Shown: positions 14,301 through 25,590 of the stretch, piece by piece | Position numbering within the stretch: the stretch's first letter is position 1 | Layout of the letters: every line of letters begins with the position of its first letter | Source of the DNA: Mycteria americana | Taxonomy: Eukaryota > Chordata > Aves > Ciconiiformes > Ciconiidae | Reading direction: 5' to 3' | Assembly (NCBI RefSeq): GCF_035582795.1 | Contig: NC_134368.1 | Coordinates: 14,738,001-14,802,000 of the forward strand | DNA length: 64,000 nt | The notes under the pieces: generated by a model | The model's database searches: none | What the model was told of the DNA's origin: nothing | Seen by the model: the letters and a program-made list of their open reading frames with translations, nothing else | Position numbers and translations under genes: made by a program

Positions 14301-17300
14301 AACCAAGTTGAACATGCTTCTACTGCTTTTTTTTTTTGGAGCTGTGGGACTGTTGTGGGTCAACCTGACTGTTGCATATTCAGCACTGGAAGAAACACAG
14401 TATGTCCCAGTTGCAACTGGATGTATTATGGTCCTAAAGCACACAGTGAAGTACATTCGATGCAAAGTGTTTCTTGTGGTTGTGGCTACTGTCTGTTACT
14501 GTTGGCAATTTTTTGATAATGCTCACTTCTTTAACTAACCTCAGTGAAATATGCATATGATAAGGATTGTCTCCATTTTTGACTTGACAAGATAATCCTT
14601 CTGGAATTTGCCTTTTCATTGTATTGAGTTGCATTATTGTTCTGAGATGTTTCTCAGAAACAATATGCCTGCTATATAAAAGGTACCACGCTACTGTCAT
14701 ATTTGGACATGTCATGCTGTTATTGTCTCTATAGTGTGAGGTTAACTCATTTGTATTAGCCTTTGAATCCATTGTAACTGTCTTAATGGGAGAGATGGAA
14801 GTAACACTAAGTTCATGTCCTCAATTTACCTTAGCACAAAAAAGCGCCTATATTTAATAAGTACCGTTAGATTTTCAAGGCTAGTAAAGGCTCTGGGGTG
14901 TATAAATGGGGTGGTGCCTGTACAGGAAAATGGAATCAATAAAGTAAACAAGGTCCTGTGGAAGATGCTTTGAATACAAGGGTGTTTCATTTGTTTCTTA
15001 TTTTAAATTGGAATAAGGCCACTCTTTAATTAGGACTAACACTGGGTGAACTCTATCATAAAAAAAAATATTCCAGCTGGTTTTTCCTTTTTTTGTGTGT
15101 TCTCAACAATCTGTGATCAGACTTCGAGGTTTCCTAGTTTGTCATTTTAAATTGTTGGACTGCTTCATATCAGCGTGTTTCACCCTAAGCTTCTTGGCAA
15201 GCTGGCTTGCTTTGGCTGCGTTTTCAAGATTTTGGGTTAGCGATTGATCTCATAAGTGTACATGTTACTGCTGCCTGCCTGCAAAGTTGTGGAATACTTG
15301 ATGAGCAGGAGGTTAGACATCGGGATTCTTCTGTAAGCATTTGCATCTCAAAGCTGCAAAGGATTGCAAGGATATTATTTTAGAAGACATCTTTTGAAAG
15401 CAAATATATTATTTCTGTATATATTGATAGGCCATTAACAGAAGAAATAAAATTCCAGGATGACACTCAGCACAGCAGTGAATTAAACTGTCCATGTACA
15501 TTTATAAGATTCATATTTGCAACCCTTGTTCACTGTGGTTACCCAACCCTAATTAAGACTCTTAAATTGTTCTTCTCCAAACAGTGTGAAAATAAGGGTG
15601 TGTGTGACATTTTTCTGAAGAGATCTGTAACATCAAATATCAGCGCTGCTTGTATGTTGTATGTTGATCATATTGTGGATTCAACTGTTAATGAAATTAA
15701 TGTATTTTGCACAGAGTATGATTAAGATAAACCTCATTCATCACTGCATGAATTCATTTTACCACAGTTACTACATTAGTTTCATAAGAAAGAAACTGTG
15801 CCAAAATGTAAAATAACATGATTTCATTTTCTAACAGAAGAGAATATAATTTATTCGTGGTTTTCAGCATCCATGGTTGGTTAGTTGGTTGGGGTTTTTT
15901 TTCCCTGGGATGCAATTGGTGTAGCTTTTCCTTTCCTCTGAGATACAGGCAAGCTCTGTTGGCCTTTGGTTGTAATTGGGATCAGTATGTCTTCATTCAG
16001 TGTTTAATGAGATTCACACCTCTTAAGCTCCAACGTGAATCCAGCAATTAGAAATGAATTTTATAAGCAGCAAGTTGTGAATGAGAAGACTACACTGAAT
16101 ACTATTTTATTTTCTTTTTTCCAAACATAGAAATCAAATGTTTTTGCAAAGATCAGTATGCTCTTGGTTACATAGTGTTTCTTTACCAAACAGCTGAGGG
16201 ATCCCATGTGTATTATGGCAAAATGCAGCTTTGCAACATTTCCTTTCTTGCAATCACTTTCTTTTTTTACCAGTTTTTCTATTTGCAGGTAATCTAAATT
16301 TTTCTAAATAAAGATGTTTATATTTTAAAATAAGCTACTATAAACCACACATGAAATAATAATTTATGGTAGATCATTTTCTGTTAAGATGTGTGTGCCA
16401 CAGACACATTTGATTTTCTGTAATTAATGGAAATGATAAAATGACTGGATGCTCATGATTATATTAGTTAGACCAAGTAAAATATCTGTAACTTCATTAT
16501 CAACTATTGAAGAACAGCACAAGTCTTCATGCCTGGCATTTTCTCTCATTTGTGCTACTGTAGCTCCAGAATAGTGGTAGAAGCCAGTGGCGCTTCACCG
16601 ATACAAAAGAAAGGATAATATGTGATGCTTGGTAAGGGCAGAGACACGGCAGAATAATTCTTTCATATTTTGCAGCAGAAACTCTTTTCAGGTGTTGCAT
16701 AGTATCTTCTTGAAATATTTGTTCACAACAGCAAAAATATCTATGTCCTTGTTGCATATATGGAAATTGTATTAATTCCTTGTATTTTGCACTTCATTCC
16801 CTTTAAATACCTCTAAAGATACAAAACAATGGAAATCTGGTGTGCTCACCCTGCGTATCAGGGCTGAAGTGTAGAGCACTCACTGTGTACTGGTGACTTG
16901 AGATCTTTGATGCTGTGTGTTATATATTGAGGAAATGTTCCCAGTATGCATTGACTGAGATCAGTCAGAGCCAGAGTGAAGCAACTGGAACTGCATGATG
17001 GTCCACCACCTAAACCCACCTCAGATACTTGGAAAGGTAGCAGACATTATTTTCATATGTTTTTTCATATGTTTTTATAGCAGTATCACCGTATTTCACG
17101 TCGTCTTTCAGAGAATCAGAATAAAATAGTGTCCTCCTTTTTCCATCTTTATCTTCTCAATGGAAGGAACTATTTAACTTAAAATCTTGTGTGTGCATGC
17201 ATTAATTAAAAAAGAGAACAAGGACTCTCTGAAGATGCCGTAGAGATTTTAGGAATGCGTGTGCAGTCCTGCAGCTGGTTTTTTCCCTTCCAGCCCTGCT

Positions 17301-17740
17301 GTTGTTTTTCTTTAAGGTCTCTATATTGGCTCATTTCTTTCTGACTTTGATGCACACTCTGAAACATTTTTGCAAAACTTTTACTGCTGTACCTTCTTAA
17401 GTGGAGCAGGGTGGCTTCCACCCTGTGCTTTGCAAGAGGGAGAGACCATGGACCCTGGCAGTGGACACAGAGCTCTATTCTCCAGGGAACTGATGGGAGC
17501 GGAGGAGTTAAACAGGACAGCCCTCTTTAGGAGGAGGTGTGGTTGGTCAGCACAAGTTTTGTTCCACCGGCTTAAGCTGAGGTGGATGAACTTGTGCAGA
17601 CCAGTCAGTACCATTTCTATCATTGTATTCTTTGTATCGTCTGTCTCTGAACAAGCTGAGCTGTCCAGGGGATAGCAATGGCCTTGGCTGGCAGTACTGT
17701 TGCTCTCTCAGCTTCCTTAGAAATGTCAGTTTAGATACCG
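11346..17740. other. Gene-free upstream region
   Basis: No gene, RNA gene or clear transposon recognised. Short poly(A)/poly(T) runs occur near 13041, 13590 and 14329. The part from about 16080 to 16500 is very AT-rich, with TAATTA-like and AATAAT sequences, and could be conserved non-coding DNA, but I cannot test that from sequence alone. Confidence 0.45.
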
Positions 17741-17756
17741 GGGGGGGGGGGGGGGG
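17741..17756. repeat. Poly(G) tract, 16 G
   Basis: Sixteen uninterrupted G residues directly upstream of a CR1 remnant. Such a run can form a G-quadruplex and is prone to sequencing and assembly error, so the exact length should be treated with care. Confidence 0.85.
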
Positions 17757-17774
17757 TAGATCACTTGCTCTGTG

Positions 17775-18175
17775 AGAAGAGGCCAAGGGATCTAGGCTCG
17801 TTCACCCTGGAGAAGAGCCAGCTTTGGAGGGACCTCACAACAGCCTTCCTGAACCTGTGAGGAAGTAATTGAGAAGATGGAGCTGGGCTCTTCACAGTGG
17901 TGGATGGTGGGAGGATGAGACACGGTGGGCATAAGCTGAAACAAGGCAGGTTCAGACTGGATATAGGAAAAGCATTTCCCTGATGAGGAAAGCCCAGCAG
18001 TGGGACAGGCTGCCCAGGGAGGTTGTGCATTCTCTGTCCCGGGAGGTTTTCAAGATTTGACTAAGTAAGCCCTGAGCAAACTGGTCAGACTTCAGAACTG
18101 ACTCTGCTTTGAGTAGGTTGATCTAAATGACCTTCTGAGGTTCCTTCCTTATAGATTCCTGGGACTTAGCACATG
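17775..18175 (+). mobile_element. CR1 LINE 3' end, sense orientation, degraded
   Basis: Reads like the 3' part of a CR1 element: AGGCCAAGGGATCT, then GTTCACCCTGGAGAAGA, GAGAAGATGGAGCTGGGCTC, ACAGTGGTGGATGGTGGGAG, GGCATAAGCTGAAACAAG, CAGGCTGCCCAGGGAGGTTG and finally GACCTTCTGAGGTTCCTTCC. This is the end of the reverse transcriptase frame plus the 3' UTR. Frame breaks and substitutions are common, so the copy is old and dead. The 5' part is missing, as usual for CR1. Confidence 0.88.
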
Positions 18176-21068
18176 ATGAGCAAGGATAGATGAGGAGGAT
18201 TGGGAGCAGCTAGAACAAATAAATGCTGGCAGCTCACAGAGGTGGTAACAAATTGGAGAACATCAAGTGAGTGCACAGAAACGGATCACTGATCTTTGTC
18301 ATGTTGGAAATGATTCAGTTCTGCTTAGAGAGCAGTGCACAGTCTTACCACTTTTAATTTGCAAGGTTCCCTTTAAGGCTCCAATGTCATGAAGAAATCA
18401 GTTTTGTTTAATGACCTTCTGCATTAGCAGTTCTTTGTGTTGGTGACTGAAATTGATTTTGCTTGTGATGTGAAGGAACATGAGCCCAGCCTCCGCATCA
18501 TTGCTCAAGCATATGCTTTAGTCCTAACAAAGAACGGGAGGCCAGCAAAATGAGCACCAGAAATACCTATGCTGAAACTCTTAGGTCCACCATTGATAAA
18601 GACTCAGCTGGTTTTTAATCACTGTGATGCATGGCTGGAAACTGCACCTTTGTTCTTAAGCACTGGAAATGCTTGGTTGACATTTTTCTTTGGCAAAGTG
18701 ACATCATGAAGACCTTTTTTATTTTCCTCAAGCATTTCACAAAACAGACTTCCTCCCTGACCAGAGTAATTACAAAACAGTTCAGTAGTGTTTATGTTGC
18801 CATACTGCTTAGTTAGATAAATGGTATGAAGAAAAAGAATAAGAGAAGGGTGAAGGATAAATATGTCAGGGAAATAAGACTGCAAGGAGCACAAGGTGTC
18901 AAAAAGACTTGGAGTGGAGAATAAAAGGAAGGATAAATAATGTCACATAGGAAGGAGCAAGGGCAGACAAAGAGGATGAAAGAAATGTGGAAGAGAAAGT
19001 GAAGAGTCTGACAAAAACAAGAAAAGAAATATAATTGGCAGCTAACATTTCAAGAAAAAATAATAAAAATGGAAGGAAATATTATGCAAATAATTACTTT
19101 TACATTTGTAAATGCTCCCTAGTCTAGCAGTGCATGTTTGGCAAATATTCTTTATCCTTGACTTTGGAAAATCGGAGAACTTGGTTTAAATTTAAATCGG
19201 TGGATAACAAAAGATGTGATCATGAAAGTGCAAAAAAATATATGATCATTGAATGAATGACGTTTGAATCAGATTTCCATTAGTCTGGCCACACTAGTTT
19301 TCACACCTGATACTTTAGGGACATTTTTCCCTTTCAACAAGTCAGTAAACTGACAACTGGCAACAATAGGTGGCTTCTGTGCAAGCAATTGAAGGACTAA
19401 AATGGCAACCTCTCTGTCTTCTAAAATAAGGCTAAGTTTTAGGAGGACCTAGGGGCTCATCCTTCTGATCCTGCCCAGCTCCTATGCACAGTGATGGGAT
19501 CACAGAGAAGAGGCTTTGTCTATGAGTGGAAGGGGAGAGACAGGAATGTATATCAGACCATCCCAGAATACAAGACCAGCTCTGCTGTTACCATGTCATA
19601 TTTCTCTTTGTAATATTAATTATGAAAGGGAAAGTGCCTGGAGTCCTGAGAAATCCTCCTTGGAAGCTGTGGTTAGCGAAGGCTGTAAGTGTGTTCTGTT
19701 GGGTCTTGTTTTGATTGCACTTAGACTACAAAGATATTTAAAAAGGACATGATCCATGGAGACTCTAGTAGCCTTCCCTTTCTTTGCCTGGAGACAAGAA
19801 TGAACTGCAATGGACTTTGCTTGTTTGCAGTACAGCCTGGAGCTCTATTAGACCATGAAAAGAGAAGAAATTCCAAAAATGGTTTTGTTTGGATCCACCT
19901 ACAGCAGAGGCAGAGATAATATATAACATCTTAAGAAGGCTGTAGAAAGCTTCTGGTGTTTTAAATCAGAGCAAGTCTGAACATTTGCCACCCTCTGATC
20001 CAAGATGGAGATCTGAACTAGGGACTGTGGAAGGGCTGTAAATGCCTCGCATCGCTAGGACTCCTAGATGTGCTCCTGCCCACCTGGTACTCTCCTGGCT
20101 CAGTTACTGACTTTTGCATGCTTCACTGGTTTTGTGTCCTACAATATCCAGTCTAGCTGCTTCTCTAAAAATAATGGCCTCCCCTTTATTACTCTGCCTC
20201 ACTCTGCAGGATTTTTTTTCAGTTCTGTTCTTCATGCTTGGATAAACCTTTCCATCCTAAAGTACAAGTCGTAAAGGCTCTCTTCTTTCCCAGTTTTTAA
20301 TTTTTCTCTTTTGGGGGGCACGTCGGTGAATGGGACATGTTTTAGTAACGACAGTTAATTACTATCACCAGTTGGTTGTTATAATAATATTACAATATAC
20401 CATTTTTTAAAATTCTGTATGCTATTATCATTTCCTGTACTCCTGATGTACTAAGATGTATGTTTCTCCAGTAGACATCAAGTTTTAGCCAGAGTTAGGT
20501 ATGCAGGCAGTGCCTCGCTGGTGATATTTAACAGTAATAATGACAGCCTCAGTGGAAATTGCAAAGCCAGATATAATATTTTGCAGGTTTTGAAACTTAA
20601 TATCTGAGGGAGAATGCAAATGAGGAATATTGCTCTGGGAAGAGGCATAGAAATAGGACTTACTTGGAAGGCTGGATTTGTGATGGCTGTCATCCCTGGG
20701 ATGAACTTTATCCACAAGACTATTTTTGTAGATCCCTGCCAAGGGGATTATGAAATGATGTTAGGAAGATGGCAGGGAGCATTCATTCCCATATTGATAA
20801 ATGGATGACAGGAACTTGTTTACAAGAAGAACAAAAGGGAAAAGTATGGGATGCGCTTTTCATCTCAAAACCGGTAAATCATGGGAGAATGTCTCAATGT
20901 GTTTCGAATGGTTCAGTTTCTACAATGAGTTCTCTTAACGCTGCCATTATGTTATGTTTGTATGGAAGCACTGGCACACTTCTTCCCAAATGCCTTATTT
21001 TGGCCTTGAATGAATAAGAAACGATTCCTTAAACTGTGAAAATCCAGATACTTCTCTGATGGTTTTAT

Positions 21069-21120
21069 CTCTTTTTTTTTTTTTCCCTTTCTTTTTTTTT
21101 TCCTCCTTCCTCTTATCCAG
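21069..21120 (+). repeat. Long polypyrimidine tract ending in CAG
   Basis: About 50 bases of almost pure T/C (runs of 13 T and 10-11 T, then TCCTCCTTCCTCTTATCCAG). It has the form of a strong 3' splice acceptor on the + strand. The following frames stay open for only 13-24 codons, and I recognise no coding exon. It could be a non-coding RNA exon border or only a microsatellite. Confidence 0.6.
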
Positions 21121-23155
21121 GAAAGAATGTATCAGTCACACCAAAGAAGCAATACTGCTCTGAAGGAATGATGAAAGGTGCTTTGACCTGGTGGTGACCG
21201 CAGCTGCTTCATTATGGGAAAAACTGAGAAGTTGCCCTGAGTTACCATCTGCCACATTTTAGCCACATCCTGTAGTGGAAGCTGGCCATGCGGGCCAACC
21301 CAATGTGTGGTTTGGGTTTTTGTTCTGTTTTGTTTTCTTGGGATCTCAGCATTTGCATTTTAAAGAAATTATCAAGTTAAGCACAGATCTCAGTCTTCAT
21401 GGGCCTGCTTATGTGGGTATGTAATATCTTCAGCCTCATATGGCTTTGAGCATTCCTGAAAGAGGCTTTGATCTGAGTTAGGATGTTTAGTATTTCTGAG
21501 GACGTCGTACTTGAGGGTACAAACTGGGAAATGAGACGGAACTGCATTTTTACAAGGGTAAGTAGGAATTGGGAATGTACTTCATGTACACTGAGAGGCA
21601 CTTGGAACATCAAAGCGCTGTGTCCTAGTACTCTAGATTGATTATTTCAACCACATGAATAGGCCACACTGAATTTAACTTTCAGATAAGGTATGCACAT
21701 GCATACATGCTTTTCCTGAAATAGGTGGTTTTGTGCACAGTGGTTGGTAATAGTACACGTGATGCAAACACATTTAGCAACCACACTGCGCAATACAGAT
21801 TTATGCACCCATAACCCATACTATTCATATCTGAGTACCCATTTGTGAAGGCAGGGAAATGTGAATGCAGGCACGAGACTTGTGCATAAGGGTTCACATG
21901 GGTACATCCATTCCTTCTTTAACTAAAGGCTTGCACACAGCACTGTTGAAGTCAGTGGCAGTACTCGTGTTGTCCTGAACAGGAGCAGTCATGGCTACTG
22001 CTCTCTCAAACTATCCCTTACAGTGTAATGCACTTTCAGTTTTGATAACTGTTTTATGACTTGTATTTCCTCATTTTGTTTTTTTTTAATGTTGAGCTAA
22101 CTGCTAGAATGTGTTGTCTTTACAATGCTTAGTTGCCCAGTAATTCCAGATATCAGTTGAAAGGAGGCAGAAGGATAATAAACTGTGGAATCCCGAATCA
22201 GATTAATGTAATGTGCATTTCTAGATTATGATTAGTAACAAGATGACATGTTGGCATGGTAACACTTGAAGCTTAACTACAAGTTCTTAAAATAAAGCAA
22301 TGACATATGTGTAGGTTTCTCTCCATTTGCATACTATCCACCTGAAAACATACATCATCTCCACAACACTCAGGCAATTAAACCCTACTTCTTACTTTTG
22401 AATTAAGTGTGGAAGTAAAACATCATGCCTCTTTCCTAGTATTTATGCATAATCTCCTGCTGTAAATTATAAGTGTTGGTAATGAACCTGTCCATTTTGT
22501 AACATCTTAGGCTTTCTGCCTTTTAGTTTCATTTTAAAATGATTAGCATAAGGAATGTAGAACATGCTTCATCCTTTGTGGTTTGTACCACATTGATCTC
22601 CTTTAAATTCTGCCACCTCCTAATATGAAAATTGTCTTACCGGTATTTGAAAAGCCTGTTAATTAATTAAATTGATAGACCAGTGGGTGCATTTCTTGTG
22701 GCTGAGGATCAGGAATTAAAATCCCAACTTCACCTCAAACCATCGTAAGAAAGCAGTAAAATTTTTAATGTGAGATTACTAGCTGAGACAGAGAACCTAG
22801 CTATTATTTTCTAGTTGCCTTATGGTGAAGAGAAAAGTGTTGTCTAGTTGTTACAGTCTGTTCAGCTTTCTTTCACTAAGCAGAAGTTGACTTGTTTAGA
22901 TGTTCTATCTATGGTAGCTGTGCCAGGGGATGCTTTATGTGTATTGTCATTTTGTGTTAAACTTTCTCAGAATGCAAAATTGGGCACTTTGTTCTGATTG
23001 CTTCGTATGCACAATATTGCTTTGACCAAATTCCTTACAGTCAAAATTAAGATGCAGCTAAGTTCTGCGTAAGTAAATACAATCTTCTTCTGTCACCCTA
23101 AATAGACAAAATGGGCAGTGTTACATGGAAAATATGATTGCTTTGACAGTTCACT

Positions 23156-23250
23156 TATTTACATATATGTAATATATGTAAACATAGATATATGTAAATA
23201 TATCTATATTTACATATATAGATATTTGTAAATAGATATATTTACATGTA
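23156..23250. repeat. AT-rich inverted repeat with forkhead-like motifs
   Basis: Imperfect repeats of TATTTACATATA and its complement. The arms at 23188-23202 and 23205-23219 are perfect 15-base inverted repeats around a 2-base centre, so the strand can fold into a hairpin or cruciform. TATTTAC, GTAAATA or GTAAACA, the core of forkhead factor sites, occurs six times (23156, 23178, 23194, 23207, 23228, 23239). A simple-repeat origin explains it equally well. Confidence 0.8.
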
Positions 23251-23978
23251 TCTACTGTATGGAGAGCATTGCAGGATATTGAAAATACAGCTTACAGTAT
23301 TTCCACAGCTCCTTTTGTGACCTTTAAATCCTGAATTCTGTTCTTCACACCATTATGGATGGAGATGCTGGAAGTACAATGATTGACTCCGGCATGATAA
23401 TCATGTTACATTCAGAAGAATACAATTGCCAGGAAATATTTCACATACACAGCAGAGTTCCCAGGATAAACATCCTGCTAAGGCATGGCTGATGTTTGTC
23501 CTTGTGGCCTTTTAAAAAGTGGAAACCCTGATCTGTGTTTCATAAATCTACTTGTATTTCTCACTTGCAGTTGAAGGATTTTAGTATTTGAATTTACCGT
23601 GGTTGTGGGGTGGAGGGAGGGAGGGACATGTGCATTCTGGGTTTTGCCACTAATCCTTTGGAAATCCTTTAGTGCCTTAAGGAGGCAGAGGGGGAACAGA
23701 CCTTAGGATTATAGAAACTTGTTCAAACCTCTTTCCTGCTTTAGCAGAATTCCTTTAAAATATATTGTGCCTTTGGCTCCAAACATATTTGCATTAGAAA
23801 TCAGTAGCCATGGGATTATGGACAGGAATTTTTGTTCCTGCACAAATGTTAGGAAAGAGAGTATACTGTTTCTTACATAGGATGTGATTTAAAAATATAG
23901 CTAACAAGTTCTGCCATTGGATTCCATGCATAAACCATTATTTGACAACTAGGAAAGCTGCAAGTTGCAGGTAAAGCC

Positions 23979-23996
23979 AAAAAAAAAAAAAAAAAA
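23979..23996. repeat. Poly(A) tract, 18 A
   Basis: Mononucleotide run after GTAAAGCC. No recognisable element adjoins it. Confidence 0.75.
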
Positions 23997-24585
23997 GAAT
24001 GAGAAAATGTAAACGTGCTGGATGAAATGCTTGTACCACTGAAAAGACTGGCGAATTTCCACTGGCTTCCCTGGGACCAAGATTTCATGCTCGCTTCTAC
24101 TTGGCTTAAGAAATGCTCACATATGATAGATACTTAAGCATCATGCTTTAATGTTTTCTATGCACACAGGAGAGGAAAAGAGAGATCAGTAGTTGTGGAG
24201 ACCTGCCTTGATTTGGGGTTGTTGGGATCTGTGGTATAAATCTCCATTCACTATTGTCTCTCTGTGTAACATAGACTCTTGCTATGGGAATATGAATATG
24301 CAAATGTAAATTCCAATGTGAGAGGTTACTGCACAGCGTGCACTAACCAATGCTGAACAACTGCATTTCTCTGCTCTCTGATTTGTGGTTTTGTCTTTTT
24401 TAAAAAGAGGGAAAATGTAGTTAACAGGTGAAAAATACTCCTGTGCAAAAAAAAAGCCTGTGTGAGGCAATTCACATACTCACTGATGGTCCTAAGCAGA
24501 TCTTAGGAAAAGTTGAATAAGCTTTTAGCTCATGAGTGAATTTTACCTTTTAGGAATTAAAAGCAATTTGTTGGTACAGAGCTAC

Positions 24586-24601
24586 AAAAAAAAAAAAAAA
24601 A
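24586..24601. repeat. Poly(A) tract, 16 A
   Basis: Mononucleotide run, followed by GGCAAAAAAATG. No adjoining element recognised. Confidence 0.75.
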
Positions 24602-25439
24602 GGCAAAAAAATGAGGACCTGAAAATCAGAGTGGTGGTGGTCTTCTATTTTGCTCCCTGTGATGACAAGCAAATTTTAAAGAATATGTAAATAGTTGAAA
24701 GAAAATCATTACATGGCTCGCAGTATGTAAGACAAGACCCAGCATGGAACAGATTTTTATAGCTTGTTTATAAATTACGCTTCTGTCTTTTGTTTGGAAC
24801 TTGGAAAAAGAAACCATGTAAATTAAATAAGGAGTAGAGACTTATTGCACACATCTGTTTGACTGAAACAAAGATATTTCCCCACCTCCTGAGGTATTAA
24901 TGAGAAATCTGGGATGAATAATGTATGGAAATCTTGCCTTCTGAGCTCTAGTGCTGTGCAGCTATTTAACTCTTTTGCACAGCCAAGAGTGGGATAGTAA
25001 CCAGAAGTCATGCAGAGCAGTTGTTAGGGCCACAAATTGGGATCCATTTGAAGAGGTGCCAAAGAATGCACAAAAAGTCTGGGGTTTATGGTGTGATACT
25101 TATTAACCAGATGTACCAGCTAGATTGAGGAGGGAGGGGTGTTTGTAAATATATGCAAAAAAATTGAACTCTGACTCATGACCACCCTGCAACTGGGTGT
25201 CAAATTGGTCTCAGCTAAATAAGAAGTTTCAATAGTATGAGAGAGGCCACTCTTGTTTTGATCTGTTCCATTAAAACGTTCTGGATAACTTTTCAGCAAA
25301 GATTTCCACTCTAAGACATTTGTCATGGATATCAACTGTACATATGTATTAATTTTCAGTGTAACTAGGGAGGACACAGAATTGTAACGAAGTCACAAAG
25401 TCTACTTGATGATTATCACAGATTTGTAACTCTCACTTA

Positions 25440-25590
25440 AATTATGTAAGATATGTTGACATTTTATCTTGTTAACAAGATGTATTTTTCTATGTTAGTT
25501 AAATGTATAATTTGTATAATTTTGTATATTAAATGTATGCATATTTTAAATTAAAAATGTTACAATTTTAATTATTTTTAACTCTAAAAT
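25440..25590. repeat. Very AT-rich low-complexity stretch
   Basis: Almost only A and T with irregular TGTATAATTT/TTAAATGTAT repeats. A possible nucleosome-poor or matrix-attachment type region, but nothing beyond composition supports that. Confidence 0.6.
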
